Below, piece after piece: positions 8,768-16,668 of a DNA stretch of 64,000 nucleotides. A model generated the notes under the pieces. It saw nothing but the letters and a program-made list of their open reading frames with translations. It did not search any database and was not told the DNA's origin. The stretch is from Flagellimonas hymeniacidonis (GTDB lineage Bacteria > Bacteroidota > Bacteroidia > Flavobacteriales > Flavobacteriaceae): the NCBI RefSeq assembly GCF_008040165.1, contig NZ_VRUR01000001.1, forward strand, positions 1,569,349 through 1,633,348, given 5' to 3'. Every line of letters begins with the position of its first letter. Within the stretch, counting starts at the first letter, position 1. The translations under genes and the position numbers were made by a program.

Positions 8768-9028
8768 ATGACCATGAAAACCTTTGAAATTATAGGTCTT
8801 ATTGCTGCCACCTTGACCACATCCTCCTTTATTCCACAGGTTTATAAAGCATGGAAACATAAATCAACAACCGATATTTCCTTGGTCATGTACCTAATCC
8901 TGTTTATTGGGAGTATGTTATGGTTGTATTATGGACTTATGATTCAAAGTTTGCCTGTAATTTTTGCCAATGGCATTACTGGTACATTGGTAGCCTTTGT
9001 GGTTATTTTAAAATTGAAATATAAATAA
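8768..9028 (+). CDS. SemiSWEET-type sugar transporter
   Basis: Membrane protein of 86 residues (84 if the second ATG at 8774 is used). It has three transmembrane helices and the PQ-loop signature SSFIPQVYKAWKHKST near residue 20. Length and pattern match the bacterial SemiSWEETs, which form homodimers that passively transport sugars by alternating access. The substrate cannot be read from the sequence. It stands alone, 51 bp after leuS and 185 bp before ald. Confidence 0.88.
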   Translation: MTMKTFEIIGLIAATLTTSSFIPQVYKAWKHKSTTDISLVMYLILFIGSMLWLYYGLMIQSLPVIFANGITGTLVAFVVILKLKYK

Positions 9029-9079
9029 TCCCTTTTATGTAAAGGTTAAATAATCAATTTCAATGTTTTTATTTTGACT

Positions 9080-9100
9080 TACCCTATTTTTTATGGGGTA
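9080..9100. promoter_or_regulatory. Dyad in the ald upstream region
   Basis: TACCC at 9080-9084 and GGGTA at 9096-9100 form an inverted repeat with 11 bases between (extending to 6 of 7 matches as TACCCTA/TGGGGTA), about 115 bp upstream of ald. No T-run follows, so an operator or a weak hairpin is more likely than an intrinsic terminator. Role unproven. Confidence 0.25.
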
Positions 9101-9213
9101 TTAATAAAATAAAAGACATTTTTTGACACATCACCCCTAATTTTTATCGATTTTATTTCTGATTTTGTTTTTTTTGTAACACTTTTGAGTTGTAAATCAA
9201 AAAAAGTAACAAA

Positions 9214-10314
9214 ATGATTGTAGGAGTACCTAAAGAAATCAAGAACAATGAGAGCCGAGTTGGAATGACCCCAGCAGGAGTTTTTGAATTGGTAAAGAAC
9301 AACCATACTGTCTACGTGCAGTCTGGAGCGGGTAAAGGAAGTGGTTTTTTCAATCAAGATTATCAGCAGGCCGGGGCTACCATTTTAGATACTATAGGGC
9401 AGGTATACGCAATGAGCGATATGATTGTGAAGGTAAAGGAGCCCATAGCGGAGGAGTATGACCTTATTCAAAAAGGGCAGATAATATTCACCTATTTTCA
9501 CTTTGCATCTAGCGAGGCCTTGACCAAGGCAATGATTGCTAGCAAGTCAATTTGTATTGCCTATGAAACCGTTGAAGATGAAGAAGGAACATTGCCACTT
9601 TTAACACCAATGTCTGAAGTTGCAGGTCGGATGGCTATTCAGCAAGGTGCAAAATATTTGGAGAAACCTGTTAAAGGGAGAGGAGTGCTCTTAGGTGGAG
9701 TTCCTGGTGTAGCGCCGGGAAGGGTTTTGGTATTAGGCGCAGGGACGGTAGGAATACAGGCTGCTAAAATGGCAGCAGGATTGGGGGCACACGTTACTAT
9801 TTTGGATATTAATATGAAGCGACTTCGTTATGTGAATGATGTAATGCCCAGTCATGTAGTTACAGAGTTCTCAAGTGAATTTAATATCAGAAAACATATA
9901 CAGACCCATGATCTAATTATAGGCGGAGTCCTTTTAAAGGGTGCAAAAGCCCCTAATTTGATTACAAGAGATATGCTTAAGGAAATGCGACCGGGAACTG
10001 TAATAGTCGATGTAGCGGTAGATCAAGGGGGTTGCGTGGAAACTACAAAAGCCACTACTCATGAAGACCCGATATACATTATTGATGATGTTGTACATTA
10101 TTGCGTAGCCAATATGCCCGGGGCGGTCCCTTACACCTCTACTGTTGCTTTGACGAACGTAACGCTTCCTTATGTGCTAAAGCTTGCCAATGCAGGGTGG
10201 CGCAGTGCATGTAATCTGGATAAATCCCTCGCCAAGGGATTAAACATAGTTGATGGTGAAGTGGTTTATGAAGAAATCACAGAAGCTTTTAATTGGGAGT
10301 CGGTACTCGCATAA
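9214..10314 (+). CDS. ald: Alanine dehydrogenase
   Basis: NAD-dependent reversible oxidative deamination of L-alanine to pyruvate and ammonium. The N-terminus IVGVPKEIKNNESRVGMTPAGV is diagnostic, and DMIVKVKEP and FTYFHFAS supply the catalytic Lys and His regions. The Rossmann NAD site is VLVLGAGTVGIQAAKMA near residue 170. Length 366 is normal. It is transcribed alone and followed by an intrinsic terminator at 10334-10364. An Lrp/AsnC regulator is encoded 0.8 kb downstream on the other strand; in other bacteria ald is often controlled by such regulators, but that link is inference here. Confidence 0.95.
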   Translation: MIVGVPKEIKNNESRVGMTPAGVFELVKNNHTVYVQSGAGKGSGFFNQDYQQAGATILDTIGQVYAMSDMIVKVKEPIAEEYDLIQKGQIIFTYFHFASSEALTKAMIASKSICIAYETVEDEEGTLPLLTPMSEVAGRMAIQQGAKYLEKPVKGRGVLLGGVPGVAPGRVLVLGAGTVGIQAAKMAAGLGAHVTILDINMKRLRYVNDVMPSHVVTEFSSEFNIRKHIQTHDLIIGGVLLKGAKAPNLITRDMLKEMRPGTVIVDVAVDQGGCVETTKATTHEDPIYIIDDVVHYCVANMPGAVPYTSTVALTNVTLPYVLKLANAGWRSACNLDKSLAKGLNIVDGEVVYEEITEAFNWESVLA

Positions 10315-10333
10315 CATAACATTTTGTCAGTTA

Positions 10334-10364
10334 AAAAGGCCTGCCCAACAATGGCGGGGTTTTT
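10334..10364 (+). terminator. Intrinsic terminator after ald
   Basis: CCTGCC (10340-10345) pairs with GGCGGG (10353-10358), with one G-U pair, around a 7-base loop. A G and TTTTT at 10360-10364 follow. Located 20-50 bp after the ald stop codon. Confidence 0.75.
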
Positions 10365-10407
10365 GCTTTATTGTTGGTATATTTATATCAATTAAAATAC
10401 AAAAGCT

Positions 10408-11103
10408 ATGATGACATATTATATATTAATCGGTGGAATTGCTTTGATCAGTTGGTTGGTCAGTAGCCGATTAAAGAGCAAATTCAAGAAATATTCAAAG
10501 GTTCATCTTCGTAATGGGATGAGTGGTGCAGAAATCGCCCAAAAAATGTTGGATGACCATGGGATTCGGGATGTAAAAGTGATTTCCACAGCGGGAATGC
10601 TTACCGATCATTACAATCCGAAGAATAAAACGGTGAATTTAAGTGAAGGGGTATACAATCAGCGTAATGCATCTGCGGCAGCGGTTGCAGCGCACGAAGT
10701 AGGCCACGCAGTGCAACATGCTCAAGCATACGAGTGGTTGACCATGCGCTCCAAATTAGTGCCCGTAGTAAGTGTTACCTCTGGGATGTCTACTTGGGTC
10801 GTTTTTGGAGGTTTAGTGTTGGGTGCAGCAGCAGGCGTAGGCTTGGGATTTTATATTGCCGTAGCTGGATTGATTATGATGGGGTTTGCTACGCTGTTTA
10901 GTTTTATTACACTACCTGTAGAATATGATGCCAGTAATAGAGCCTTAGCATGGTTAAAGCAGAAGAATGTTGTAAGTCAAGAAGAATATGCAGGGGCCGA
11001 AGATGCCTTAAAGTGGGCAGCCAGAACGTATTTGGTAGCAGCTTTGGGAGCGTTAGCTTCCTTGGCATATTGGGCCTTCCAGATTTTTGGAGGAAGGGAT
11101 TGA
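10408..11103 (+). CDS. Membrane zinc metallopeptidase (YugP-like)
   Basis: Protein of 231 residues. It has an N-terminal transmembrane helix and the zinc-protease motif HEVGH at residues 96-100 (AAAVAAHEVGHAVQHAQAY). Three further hydrophobic segments lie in the C-terminal half, including WVVFGGLVLGAAAGVGLGFYIAVAGLIM. This matches the 'neutral zinc metallopeptidase' / YugP family. Its substrates are not known to me; membrane-protein quality control is a reasonable guess. Monocistronic, closed by a strong terminator at 11121-11158. Confidence 0.85.
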   Translation: MMTYYILIGGIALISWLVSSRLKSKFKKYSKVHLRNGMSGAEIAQKMLDDHGIRDVKVISTAGMLTDHYNPKNKTVNLSEGVYNQRNASAAAVAAHEVGHAVQHAQAYEWLTMRSKLVPVVSVTSGMSTWVVFGGLVLGAAAGVGLGFYIAVAGLIMMGFATLFSFITLPVEYDASNRALAWLKQKNVVSQEEYAGAEDALKWAARTYLVAALGALASLAYWAFQIFGGRD

Positions 11104-11120
11104 TACAATTTTCACAATAT

Positions 11121-11158
11121 AAAAAGAACCTGTTTGGAGCAATCCAAGTAGGTTTTTT
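11121..11158 (+). terminator. Strong intrinsic terminator with GCAA tetraloop
   Basis: Bases 11127-11138 (AACCTGTTTGGA) pair over 12 positions, two of them G-U, with 11143-11154 (TCCAAGTAGGTT). The loop is GCAA, a GNRA tetraloop. The T-run is 11153-11158. It ends the peptidase gene two bases before the stop codon of the convergent Lrp/AsnC gene, and the A-run on the left may let it act on both strands. Confidence 0.85.
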
Positions 11159-11159
11159 G

Positions 11160-11630
11160 TTAGATGGAAATCTGTCGGTCTATCTGCTGATTTAAAGAAA
11201 TAAAGGTTTCAGTTCTGGATACTCCATCTATTTGCTGGATTTTTTTATTCAAAACCATCATTAAATGCTCATTGTCCTTGCATAGAACCTTAATAAGAAT
11301 GGACCAGTTGCCTGTAGTGTAATGACATTCCAGTACTTCTGGAATTTTTCCCAACTCCTTTACTGCTTGTGGATTGGCCATGGCCTTATCCAAAAAAATA
11401 CCGATATAAGCCATGGTGGTATAGCCCAAAACCTTTGGATTGATAATGAATTTTGAACCTGACAACAATCCAGATTTTTCCAGTTTTCGCAAACGCTGAT
11501 GAATCGCTGCTCCAGAAATACCAATGTTTCGAGCAATTTCTAAAATGGGTCTACGAGCATCTTCCATTAAATACCTTAGTATTTTTTTGTCAATACCATC
11601 AATTTTAACCGAATTGTTAGTGGTTTTCAT
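11160..11630 (-). CDS. Lrp/AsnC-family transcriptional regulator
   Basis: Protein of 156 residues with an N-terminal winged helix-turn-helix (KIDGIDKKILRYLMEDARRPILEIARNIGISGAAIHQRLRKLEKSGLLSG) and a C-terminal RAM/ligand-binding domain (ECHYTTGNWSILIKVLCKDNEHLMMVLNKKIQQIDGVSRTETFISL). These regulators bind an amino acid and form octamers on DNA. It follows the saccharopine-dehydrogenase gene on the same strand after 48 bp, so it may sense lysine or a related amino acid and control that gene. The divergent dyad at 13079-13094 is a candidate target. Confidence 0.92.
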   Translation of the reverse strand: MKTTNNSVKIDGIDKKILRYLMEDARRPILEIARNIGISGAAIHQRLRKLEKSGLLSGSKFIINPKVLGYTTMAYIGIFLDKAMANPQAVKELGKIPEVLECHYTTGNWSILIKVLCKDNEHLMMVLNKKIQQIDGVSRTETFISLNQQIDRQISI

Positions 11631-11678
11631 GAGAATGATTCAAAATTGAAGCTAAAGATACCGAAATACAGTATAAAA

Positions 11679-13052
11679 TCAATTTCCAATAGAATCAGGA
11701 TTGTATCCTAAATATGGAACTTCATACTCCTTAAAGTTGATTCCATAAGATTTTAATTCAGCTAGAATTGGACCATAAACTTCACTTTTTATAGGAATTT
11801 GAACACCTGGAGTAGTGATTTTTTTATTGAGGATCTGTAATGTTGCTATGGCCACTGGGAGTCCGACTGTTTTAGACATGGCTGTATGACTTTGGTTCTC
11901 TCCTAGCACCACCATATTGGCATCGATCTGCTTCTTTTTGCCATCGATTTCATAACCAAACTTATGGTACATTACAATCATATCTTTCTCATCTTTTTGC
12001 AAGGTCCAACTATCTTCCAAGATATATTGAAGCATTTGTGCGGGAGTCGCGTCTTTTAGCGGTATTTTTTTTGAGTCGTCAAAAAGATTCAATTCTAATA
12101 ATTTGCCCCAACGTATATCATCTTGGTCAATTTTAAGGTAATGGCGTAATTTCAATTCAACAGAATCCGTAGGAGAATAGGGCAAAAATTGATTTACAAA
12201 TTGACGGTAAGACATTCCTTCGGAATTTTCAATTACATAACTATCATCTGTCATGCCAAGGATTACGAACATTTGCCATGCCTTGGAAAAACCAACTCGG
12301 CGCATGGTGCCTCTGTATAGGGTTAATGCATTTTGAAGACCGTAGGCTTCTCTATATTTTAAAGAGTCCCTATTGGGATAGACTTCGAATGTGCCATAAC
12401 CTTCAATGTCTAAAAGCTCTGTTCGTCTGAACAACTTTTGATAGGGAATATATTTGTAAGTTCCTTCTTGAATAAACTTAGCAGCTCCACCTTGCCCGGC
12501 CACAACTACATTTCTTGGATTCCAAGTAAATTTATAGTTCCAAAGATTAGAGTCATGTGCCGGAGCTACCAACCCCCCTGTAAAAGATTCAAAAAGTAAC
12601 ATTTTGCCACCTTGTTTCCGAATGCGGTCGATAACTTCCATGGCACTCATGTGATCAATACCAGGGTCTAGACCTATTTCGTTCATAAAAATGAGTCCAT
12701 TTTTTTTAGCTTCGTCATCCAAGGCCAGAATTTCTTTGCTCACATAAGAAGCCGTAACGAGATGTTTTTTAAACTGAATACAATCCTCGGCAATTTTAAT
12801 ATGTAACCGTGGAGGTAACATGGAAACCACAATAGAAGAGGATGCAATTAATGCTCTTCGCTCCTCATCGTTAAAAATATCCAAAGCCTTAACACTACAA
12901 TTGGGGTGAGATGAGACCGATTTGGAAATGTTCTCTGGATGTAGGTCGCCAATAACCAAATGCAGCTTTTCCTCATTAGATTTTTCTAGGATATAATCCA
13001 ATAAATATGAGGTAGATTTTCCAGCTCCAAGTACCAAAATAGTGCGGGCCAT
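11679..13052 (-). CDS. Saccharopine dehydrogenase family protein
   Basis: Protein of 457 residues with an N-terminal Rossmann NAD(P) site (ARTILVLGAGKSTSYLLDYIL). The saccharopine-dehydrogenase core has MNEIGLDPGIDHMSAMEVIDRI near residue 123, and a long C-terminal domain follows. The family interconverts saccharopine with glutamate and alpha-aminoadipate semialdehyde, usually in lysine degradation in bacteria. The match to the glutamate-forming (LYS9-like) branch looks good. No lysine-ketoglutarate reductase is adjacent. It heads a likely two-gene unit with the Lrp/AsnC regulator. Confidence 0.88.
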   Translation of the reverse strand: MARTILVLGAGKSTSYLLDYILEKSNEEKLHLVIGDLHPENISKSVSSHPNCSVKALDIFNDEERRALIASSSIVVSMLPPRLHIKIAEDCIQFKKHLVTASYVSKEILALDDEAKKNGLIFMNEIGLDPGIDHMSAMEVIDRIRKQGGKMLLFESFTGGLVAPAHDSNLWNYKFTWNPRNVVVAGQGGAAKFIQEGTYKYIPYQKLFRRTELLDIEGYGTFEVYPNRDSLKYREAYGLQNALTLYRGTMRRVGFSKAWQMFVILGMTDDSYVIENSEGMSYRQFVNQFLPYSPTDSVELKLRHYLKIDQDDIRWGKLLELNLFDDSKKIPLKDATPAQMLQYILEDSWTLQKDEKDMIVMYHKFGYEIDGKKKQIDANMVVLGENQSHTAMSKTVGLPVAIATLQILNKKITTPGVQIPIKSEVYGPILAELKSYGINFKEYEVPYLGYNPDSIGN

Positions 13053-13078
13053 AGGTTTTGTTTACTTTTGATTAAAAC

Positions 13079-13094
13079 GAATACTAAAGTATTC
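13079..13094. promoter_or_regulatory. Perfect dyad in divergent promoter region
   Basis: GAATACT, AA, AGTATTC is a perfect 7-bp-arm inverted repeat in the 79-bp gap between the saccharopine dehydrogenase start (13052) and DUF423 (13132). Size and AT-rich centre fit an Lrp/AsnC-type operator, and such a regulator is encoded in the adjacent operon. Binding is inferred only. Confidence 0.4.
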
Positions 13095-13131
13095 AATTGT
13101 TATATTTATAAAAATAGTTGTAATTAAAGTT

Positions 13132-13524
13132 ATGAACAAAACAATTGTGTTTATGGGTGCAGTATTGGGATTTCTGTCAATTCTGTTTGGCGCCTTCGGT
13201 GCCCATGCACTTGAAAACTTAATAAACGTTGAAGCTATAGGCACTTTTGAAACAGGGGTGCGCTATCAAATGTACCAAGCCTTTTTCTTAATGATATTGG
13301 GAACCTGGAATGGACTAGCAGAAAAACAAACAAAGATTGTATTTCGATTGATTCTTGTTGGTACCATCCTATTTTCTTTTTCCATTTATTTATTGGCAAT
13401 GAATAGTTTAACTACAATTGACTTTAAAAAAATAGGATTCTTAACACCTATTGGAGGAACTCTTCTACTTGCGGGTTGGTTTCTATTTGGGTATAGCATT
13501 TTGACTAAAAAAACGGTGAAATAA
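13132..13524 (+). CDS. DUF423 membrane protein
   Basis: Small integral membrane protein of 130 residues with four hydrophobic helices. It carries the DUF423 signature: GAVLGFLSILFGAFGAHALEN at the N-terminus, then FETGVRYQMYQAFFLMILG and a glycine-rich LTPIGGTLLLAGWFLFGYSIL near the end. The family is widespread and its function is unknown. Divergent from the saccharopine-dehydrogenase gene and 65 bp upstream of pckA, from which it is separated by pckA's own promoter. Confidence 0.85.
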   Translation: MNKTIVFMGAVLGFLSILFGAFGAHALENLINVEAIGTFETGVRYQMYQAFFLMILGTWNGLAEKQTKIVFRLILVGTILFSFSIYLLAMNSLTTIDFKKIGFLTPIGGTLLLAGWFLFGYSILTKKTVK

Positions 13525-13558
13525 TCAATCTTAGTCGAGGTTAAACCTGATATTTTTC

Positions 13559-13566
13559 TAGCTTTG
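13559..13566 (+). promoter_or_regulatory. -7 promoter element of pckA
   Basis: TAGCTTTG fits the Bacteroidota TAnnTTTG consensus and lies 23 bp upstream of the pckA ATG, implying a short leader. No clear -33 TTG is present at the expected distance. Confidence 0.5.
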
Positions 13567-13589
13567 CACCAACTTAAAAAAACTAAACA

Positions 13590-15206
13590 ATGGATGCGTT
13601 TATCCCAACAACGAAAACGATTTCGTTAAAGCGATATGGAATAGAGCATAACAAGATTCACTATCAACTTTCTTCCAAAGAATTACATGATGTAACTATT
13701 GAAATGGACATGGGCAAAGAAGCTTCGTCTGGCTCACTTGCCGTGAATACTGGCGAGTTTACCGGAAGGTCTCCCATGGATCGATTTATTGTTAAAGATG
13801 CCATTACAGAGGACAAGGTTTGGTGGGGGAATATTAATATACCCTTTGAAAGTGAAAAGTTTGACAAGCTTTACGACAAGGTAATTGCATATATGAATGA
13901 AAAAGAACTTTTTGTTCGTGATTGCTATGCTTGTGCCGATGAAGGATACAAATTAAATATTAGGGTCGTAAATGAATATCCTTGGTCCAATATGTTTGCT
14001 TACAATATGTTCCTTAGGCCTACCGAATCCGAATTGGAGGAATTTGAGCCAGAGTGGACCGTAATTAATGCTCCTGGTTTTATGGCAGATGCAGAGGTGG
14101 ACGGTACTAGGCAGCATAACTTTGCCATTCTTAATTTTTCAAGAAAAATTGCACTCATTGGAGGTACCGGATATACAGGTGAGATTAAAAAGGGAATTTT
14201 TTCTGCCTTGAACTTCATCCTTCCTGTATTTAAAAACACACTACCGATGCATTGCTCAGCCAATGTGGGAGATGAGGGTGATACCGCTATTTTCTTTGGA
14301 CTTTCAGGTACTGGAAAGACAACCCTTTCCACGGATCCAAATCGAAAACTTATTGGTGATGATGAACATGGCTGGACAGCAGAAAATACCGTTTTTAATT
14401 TCGAAGGAGGATGTTATGCCAAAGTGATAGATCTTTCCAAGGAAAATGAACCTGAGATTTATGGTGCTATTAAAAAAGGTGCTATTCTGGAAAATGTTAT
14501 TCTGGATGATAAAGGAGCCGTAGATTTTTCCGATACTTCTATTACCCAGAATACTCGGGTTAGTTATCCCATATATCATATCGAAAACATACAGCAACCA
14601 TCCATAGGAAAAAATGTAAAAAATATTTTCTTTTTAACTGCTGATGCATTTGGAGTGTTGCCTCCAATTTCCAAATTAACGCCGGCGCAGGCTGCGTACC
14701 ATTTTATTTCTGGTTACACTGCCAAGGTTGCAGGAACAGAAGCTGGTGTTGTTGAGCCGCAGCCATCATTTTCGGCATGTTTTGGAGCACCTTTTATGCC
14801 CTTGCATCCTGCCAAATATGCAGAAATGTTAAGCAAAAAGATGAAGGAATCAGGAGTAGATGTTTGGTTAATCAATACGGGTTGGACCGGAGGTCCTTAC
14901 GGAGTGGGAACCAGAATGAAGCTAAAGTATACCAGAGCTATGATTAGTGCTGCGCTTAACGGGGAACTGGGGTTATACAGTTATGACAAATACCATATTC
15001 ATTCTGTTTTTGGAGTAGCACAGCCAAGGGAGTGCCCAGGAGTTCCAACAAGTGTATTAAGCCCAAGAGCAACATGGAACAATGATGATGCCTATTATAA
15101 AACGGCATTTAAATTGACCAATGCTTTTAGGGAAAACTTTAAAAAGTTTGAATCTTACGCCAGTGAAGAAATCAGGCGGGGAGGACCACAACGATATGCC
15201 TTTTAA
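13590..15206 (+). CDS. pckA: Phosphoenolpyruvate carboxykinase (ATP)
   Basis: Gluconeogenic enzyme that converts oxaloacetate plus ATP to PEP, CO2 and ADP. It has the substrate region TGEFTGRSPMDRFIV, the kinase-1a P-loop GLSGTGKTTLSTDP (Lys243), the metal-binding IGDDEHGW, and the adenine-binding TRVSYPIYHI. The conserved INTGWTGGPYGVGTRMKL lies near residue 430. Length 538 is standard for the ATP-dependent class. It has its own promoter element and a bidirectional terminator just after the stop. The role fits a heterotroph growing on amino acids, as do the neighbouring alanine and saccharopine dehydrogenases. Confidence 0.97.
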   Translation: MDAFIPTTKTISLKRYGIEHNKIHYQLSSKELHDVTIEMDMGKEASSGSLAVNTGEFTGRSPMDRFIVKDAITEDKVWWGNINIPFESEKFDKLYDKVIAYMNEKELFVRDCYACADEGYKLNIRVVNEYPWSNMFAYNMFLRPTESELEEFEPEWTVINAPGFMADAEVDGTRQHNFAILNFSRKIALIGGTGYTGEIKKGIFSALNFILPVFKNTLPMHCSANVGDEGDTAIFFGLSGTGKTTLSTDPNRKLIGDDEHGWTAENTVFNFEGGCYAKVIDLSKENEPEIYGAIKKGAILENVILDDKGAVDFSDTSITQNTRVSYPIYHIENIQQPSIGKNVKNIFFLTADAFGVLPPISKLTPAQAAYHFISGYTAKVAGTEAGVVEPQPSFSACFGAPFMPLHPAKYAEMLSKKMKESGVDVWLINTGWTGGPYGVGTRMKLKYTRAMISAALNGELGLYSYDKYHIHSVFGVAQPRECPGVPTSVLSPRATWNNDDAYYKTAFKLTNAFRENFKKFESYASEEIRRGGPQRYAF

Positions 15207-15210
15207 AAAT

Positions 15211-15243
15211 AAAAGGGCGGTCCATTTGGACCGCCCTTTTTTT
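15211..15243. terminator. Bidirectional terminator between pckA and hemD
   Basis: AAAAGGGCGGTCC (15211-15223) and GGACCGCCCTTTT (15228-15240) form a perfect 13-bp stem with an ATTT loop. A T-run continues to 15243, and an A-rich left flank serves as the T-run for the opposite strand. It serves both convergent genes. Confidence 0.92.
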
Positions 15244-15261
15244 ATGTTGAGTTAGTTTTTG

Positions 15262-16005
15262 TTATTTGTTTACACTGGTGATGTACTTCTGTAAAGCCAT
15301 GGTCATGGATGGTGTTTCAGGAGTTGGCGCTTGAATATCTATTCGAAGGCCAGCATCGGTAGCTGCTTTTACAGTGCTGTTTCCAAACACCGCTATACGC
15401 GTTCCATTTTGTTCAAAATCTGGGAAGTTTTTCAGAAGCGATTCAATACCAGATGGGCTAAAAAATACCAAAACATCATAAGTTACTTCTCTTAAATCGG
15501 ACAAATCACTAATTACGGTCTTGTAAAAAATACCGCGCTTCCAATCCACTTTTAGTTCGTCAAGTGAATCGGGAACTATTGCCTTAAGGGTGTCTGATGA
15601 AGGTACTAAGAACTTTTCATCCTTATATTTTTTGATAAGCGGAACAAGTTCATTAAATGTTCGCTTGCCAACATAAATTTTTCGTTTACGGTAAACCACA
15701 TATTTCTGCAGATAGTAAGCAACTGCTTCAGACTGACAAAAATATTTCATGGAATCAGGAACTTTAAAGCGCATTTCTTCAGCTATCCTAAAGAAATGGT
15801 CAACAGAATTCCTGCTGGTAAGAATAATCGCGGAAAAATTGTTTAGATCAATTTTTTGCTGTCTTACCGTTTTGGCTTCTACTCCCTCTACGTGAATGAA
15901 AGGCCTAAAATCCACTTTTACCTTTTCTTTCTCAATCAATCGTGAATAAGGGGAATTTTCTATTTTGGGTTCAGGTTGCGAAACCAAAATTGTTTTTACT
16001 TTCAT
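15262..16005 (-). CDS. hemD: Uroporphyrinogen-III synthase
   Basis: Cyclises hydroxymethylbilane to uroporphyrinogen III in heme and siroheme synthesis. The 247-residue protein has the two-lobed HemD pattern. It begins KVKTILVSQPEPKIENSPYSRLIEKEKVKVDFRPFIHVEGV and carries AIILTSRNSVDHFFRIAEEM in lobe 1. VLVFFSPSGIESLLKNFPDF and RIAVFGNSTVKAATDAGLRIDIQAPTPE in lobe 2 are the best family marks. HemD is poorly conserved in general, but this is the typical Bacteroidota form. The DUF4271 gene lies 6 bp upstream, so both are probably one transcript. Confidence 0.88.
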   Translation of the reverse strand: MKVKTILVSQPEPKIENSPYSRLIEKEKVKVDFRPFIHVEGVEAKTVRQQKIDLNNFSAIILTSRNSVDHFFRIAEEMRFKVPDSMKYFCQSEAVAYYLQKYVVYRKRKIYVGKRTFNELVPLIKKYKDEKFLVPSSDTLKAIVPDSLDELKVDWKRGIFYKTVISDLSDLREVTYDVLVFFSPSGIESLLKNFPDFEQNGTRIAVFGNSTVKAATDAGLRIDIQAPTPETPSMTMALQKYITSVNK

Positions 16006-16011
16006 AAGCTT

Positions 16012-16668
16012 TCAATCTTTTAGATAGCTTCCAACTATTACTAAGGGTGCAATTTCGAGTGCGCAAAGGTACAAAATAAAATAGAAAAAATAGGGAATTA
16101 TGGCTTTTTGATAGTTCTTCAATAGCTTTACCAGTCCAATGATATTTATGGAAACAATTAAGATAATCGTCGAATAAATGATGATTCTTGAGTCCTTAAA
16201 GATGTAGGCAAGAAGAACATTGGAGATGAACATGACCAAACTACTATGATTGAGATATGAAATTTTATTAAACTGCAATTCAGAAACTAAGTTTGTGGTG
16301 TTAAATATATATCCCTTAGTAAACTGCAGTAGTAGTTTAATCAATTGAAAAAGAAGTAGTACCCCTGCGATTACAAAAAAGATGAACAAATTAGAGTTGC
16401 TTTGGGCATCAAAAAAAGTCTTTTGAACAAAAAATAGAAATAAGGAAAAATTGATGAGTTGAAATACTGTCAGTAAAATATGAAACCAATTTAACAACCT
16501 TCCCTTCTTATTATACAATACTACATACCTGTTGTTAAAGGGTAATATGATGAAATTCAAGAATTTACTTTGAAAAAGGTATTTGCCCAAAGCTAAAACA
16601 AACATGCTAGCAAAAAGGACTATGGTTATCCAATCTAAAGAAACAACAACTTTATCTATGGGATTCAT
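16012..16668 (-). CDS. DUF4271 membrane protein
   Basis: Polytopic membrane protein of 218 residues with about six hydrophobic segments, recognisable as the Bacteroidota family DUF4271 by context and topology (NRYVVLYNKKGRLLNWFHILLTVFQLINFSLFLFF). Function unknown. It overlaps the glycosyltransferase stop codon region by 4 bp upstream and is 6 bp from hemD downstream, giving a tight order GT39 - DUF4271 - hemD on the minus strand. The pairing with hemD recurs in this phylum, as far as I recall. Confidence 0.75.
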   Translation of the reverse strand: MNPIDKVVVSLDWITIVLFASMFVLALGKYLFQSKFLNFIILPFNNRYVVLYNKKGRLLNWFHILLTVFQLINFSLFLFFVQKTFFDAQSNSNLFIFFVIAGVLLLFQLIKLLLQFTKGYIFNTTNLVSELQFNKISYLNHSSLVMFISNVLLAYIFKDSRIIIYSTIILIVSINIIGLVKLLKNYQKAIIPYFFYFILYLCALEIAPLVIVGSYLKD

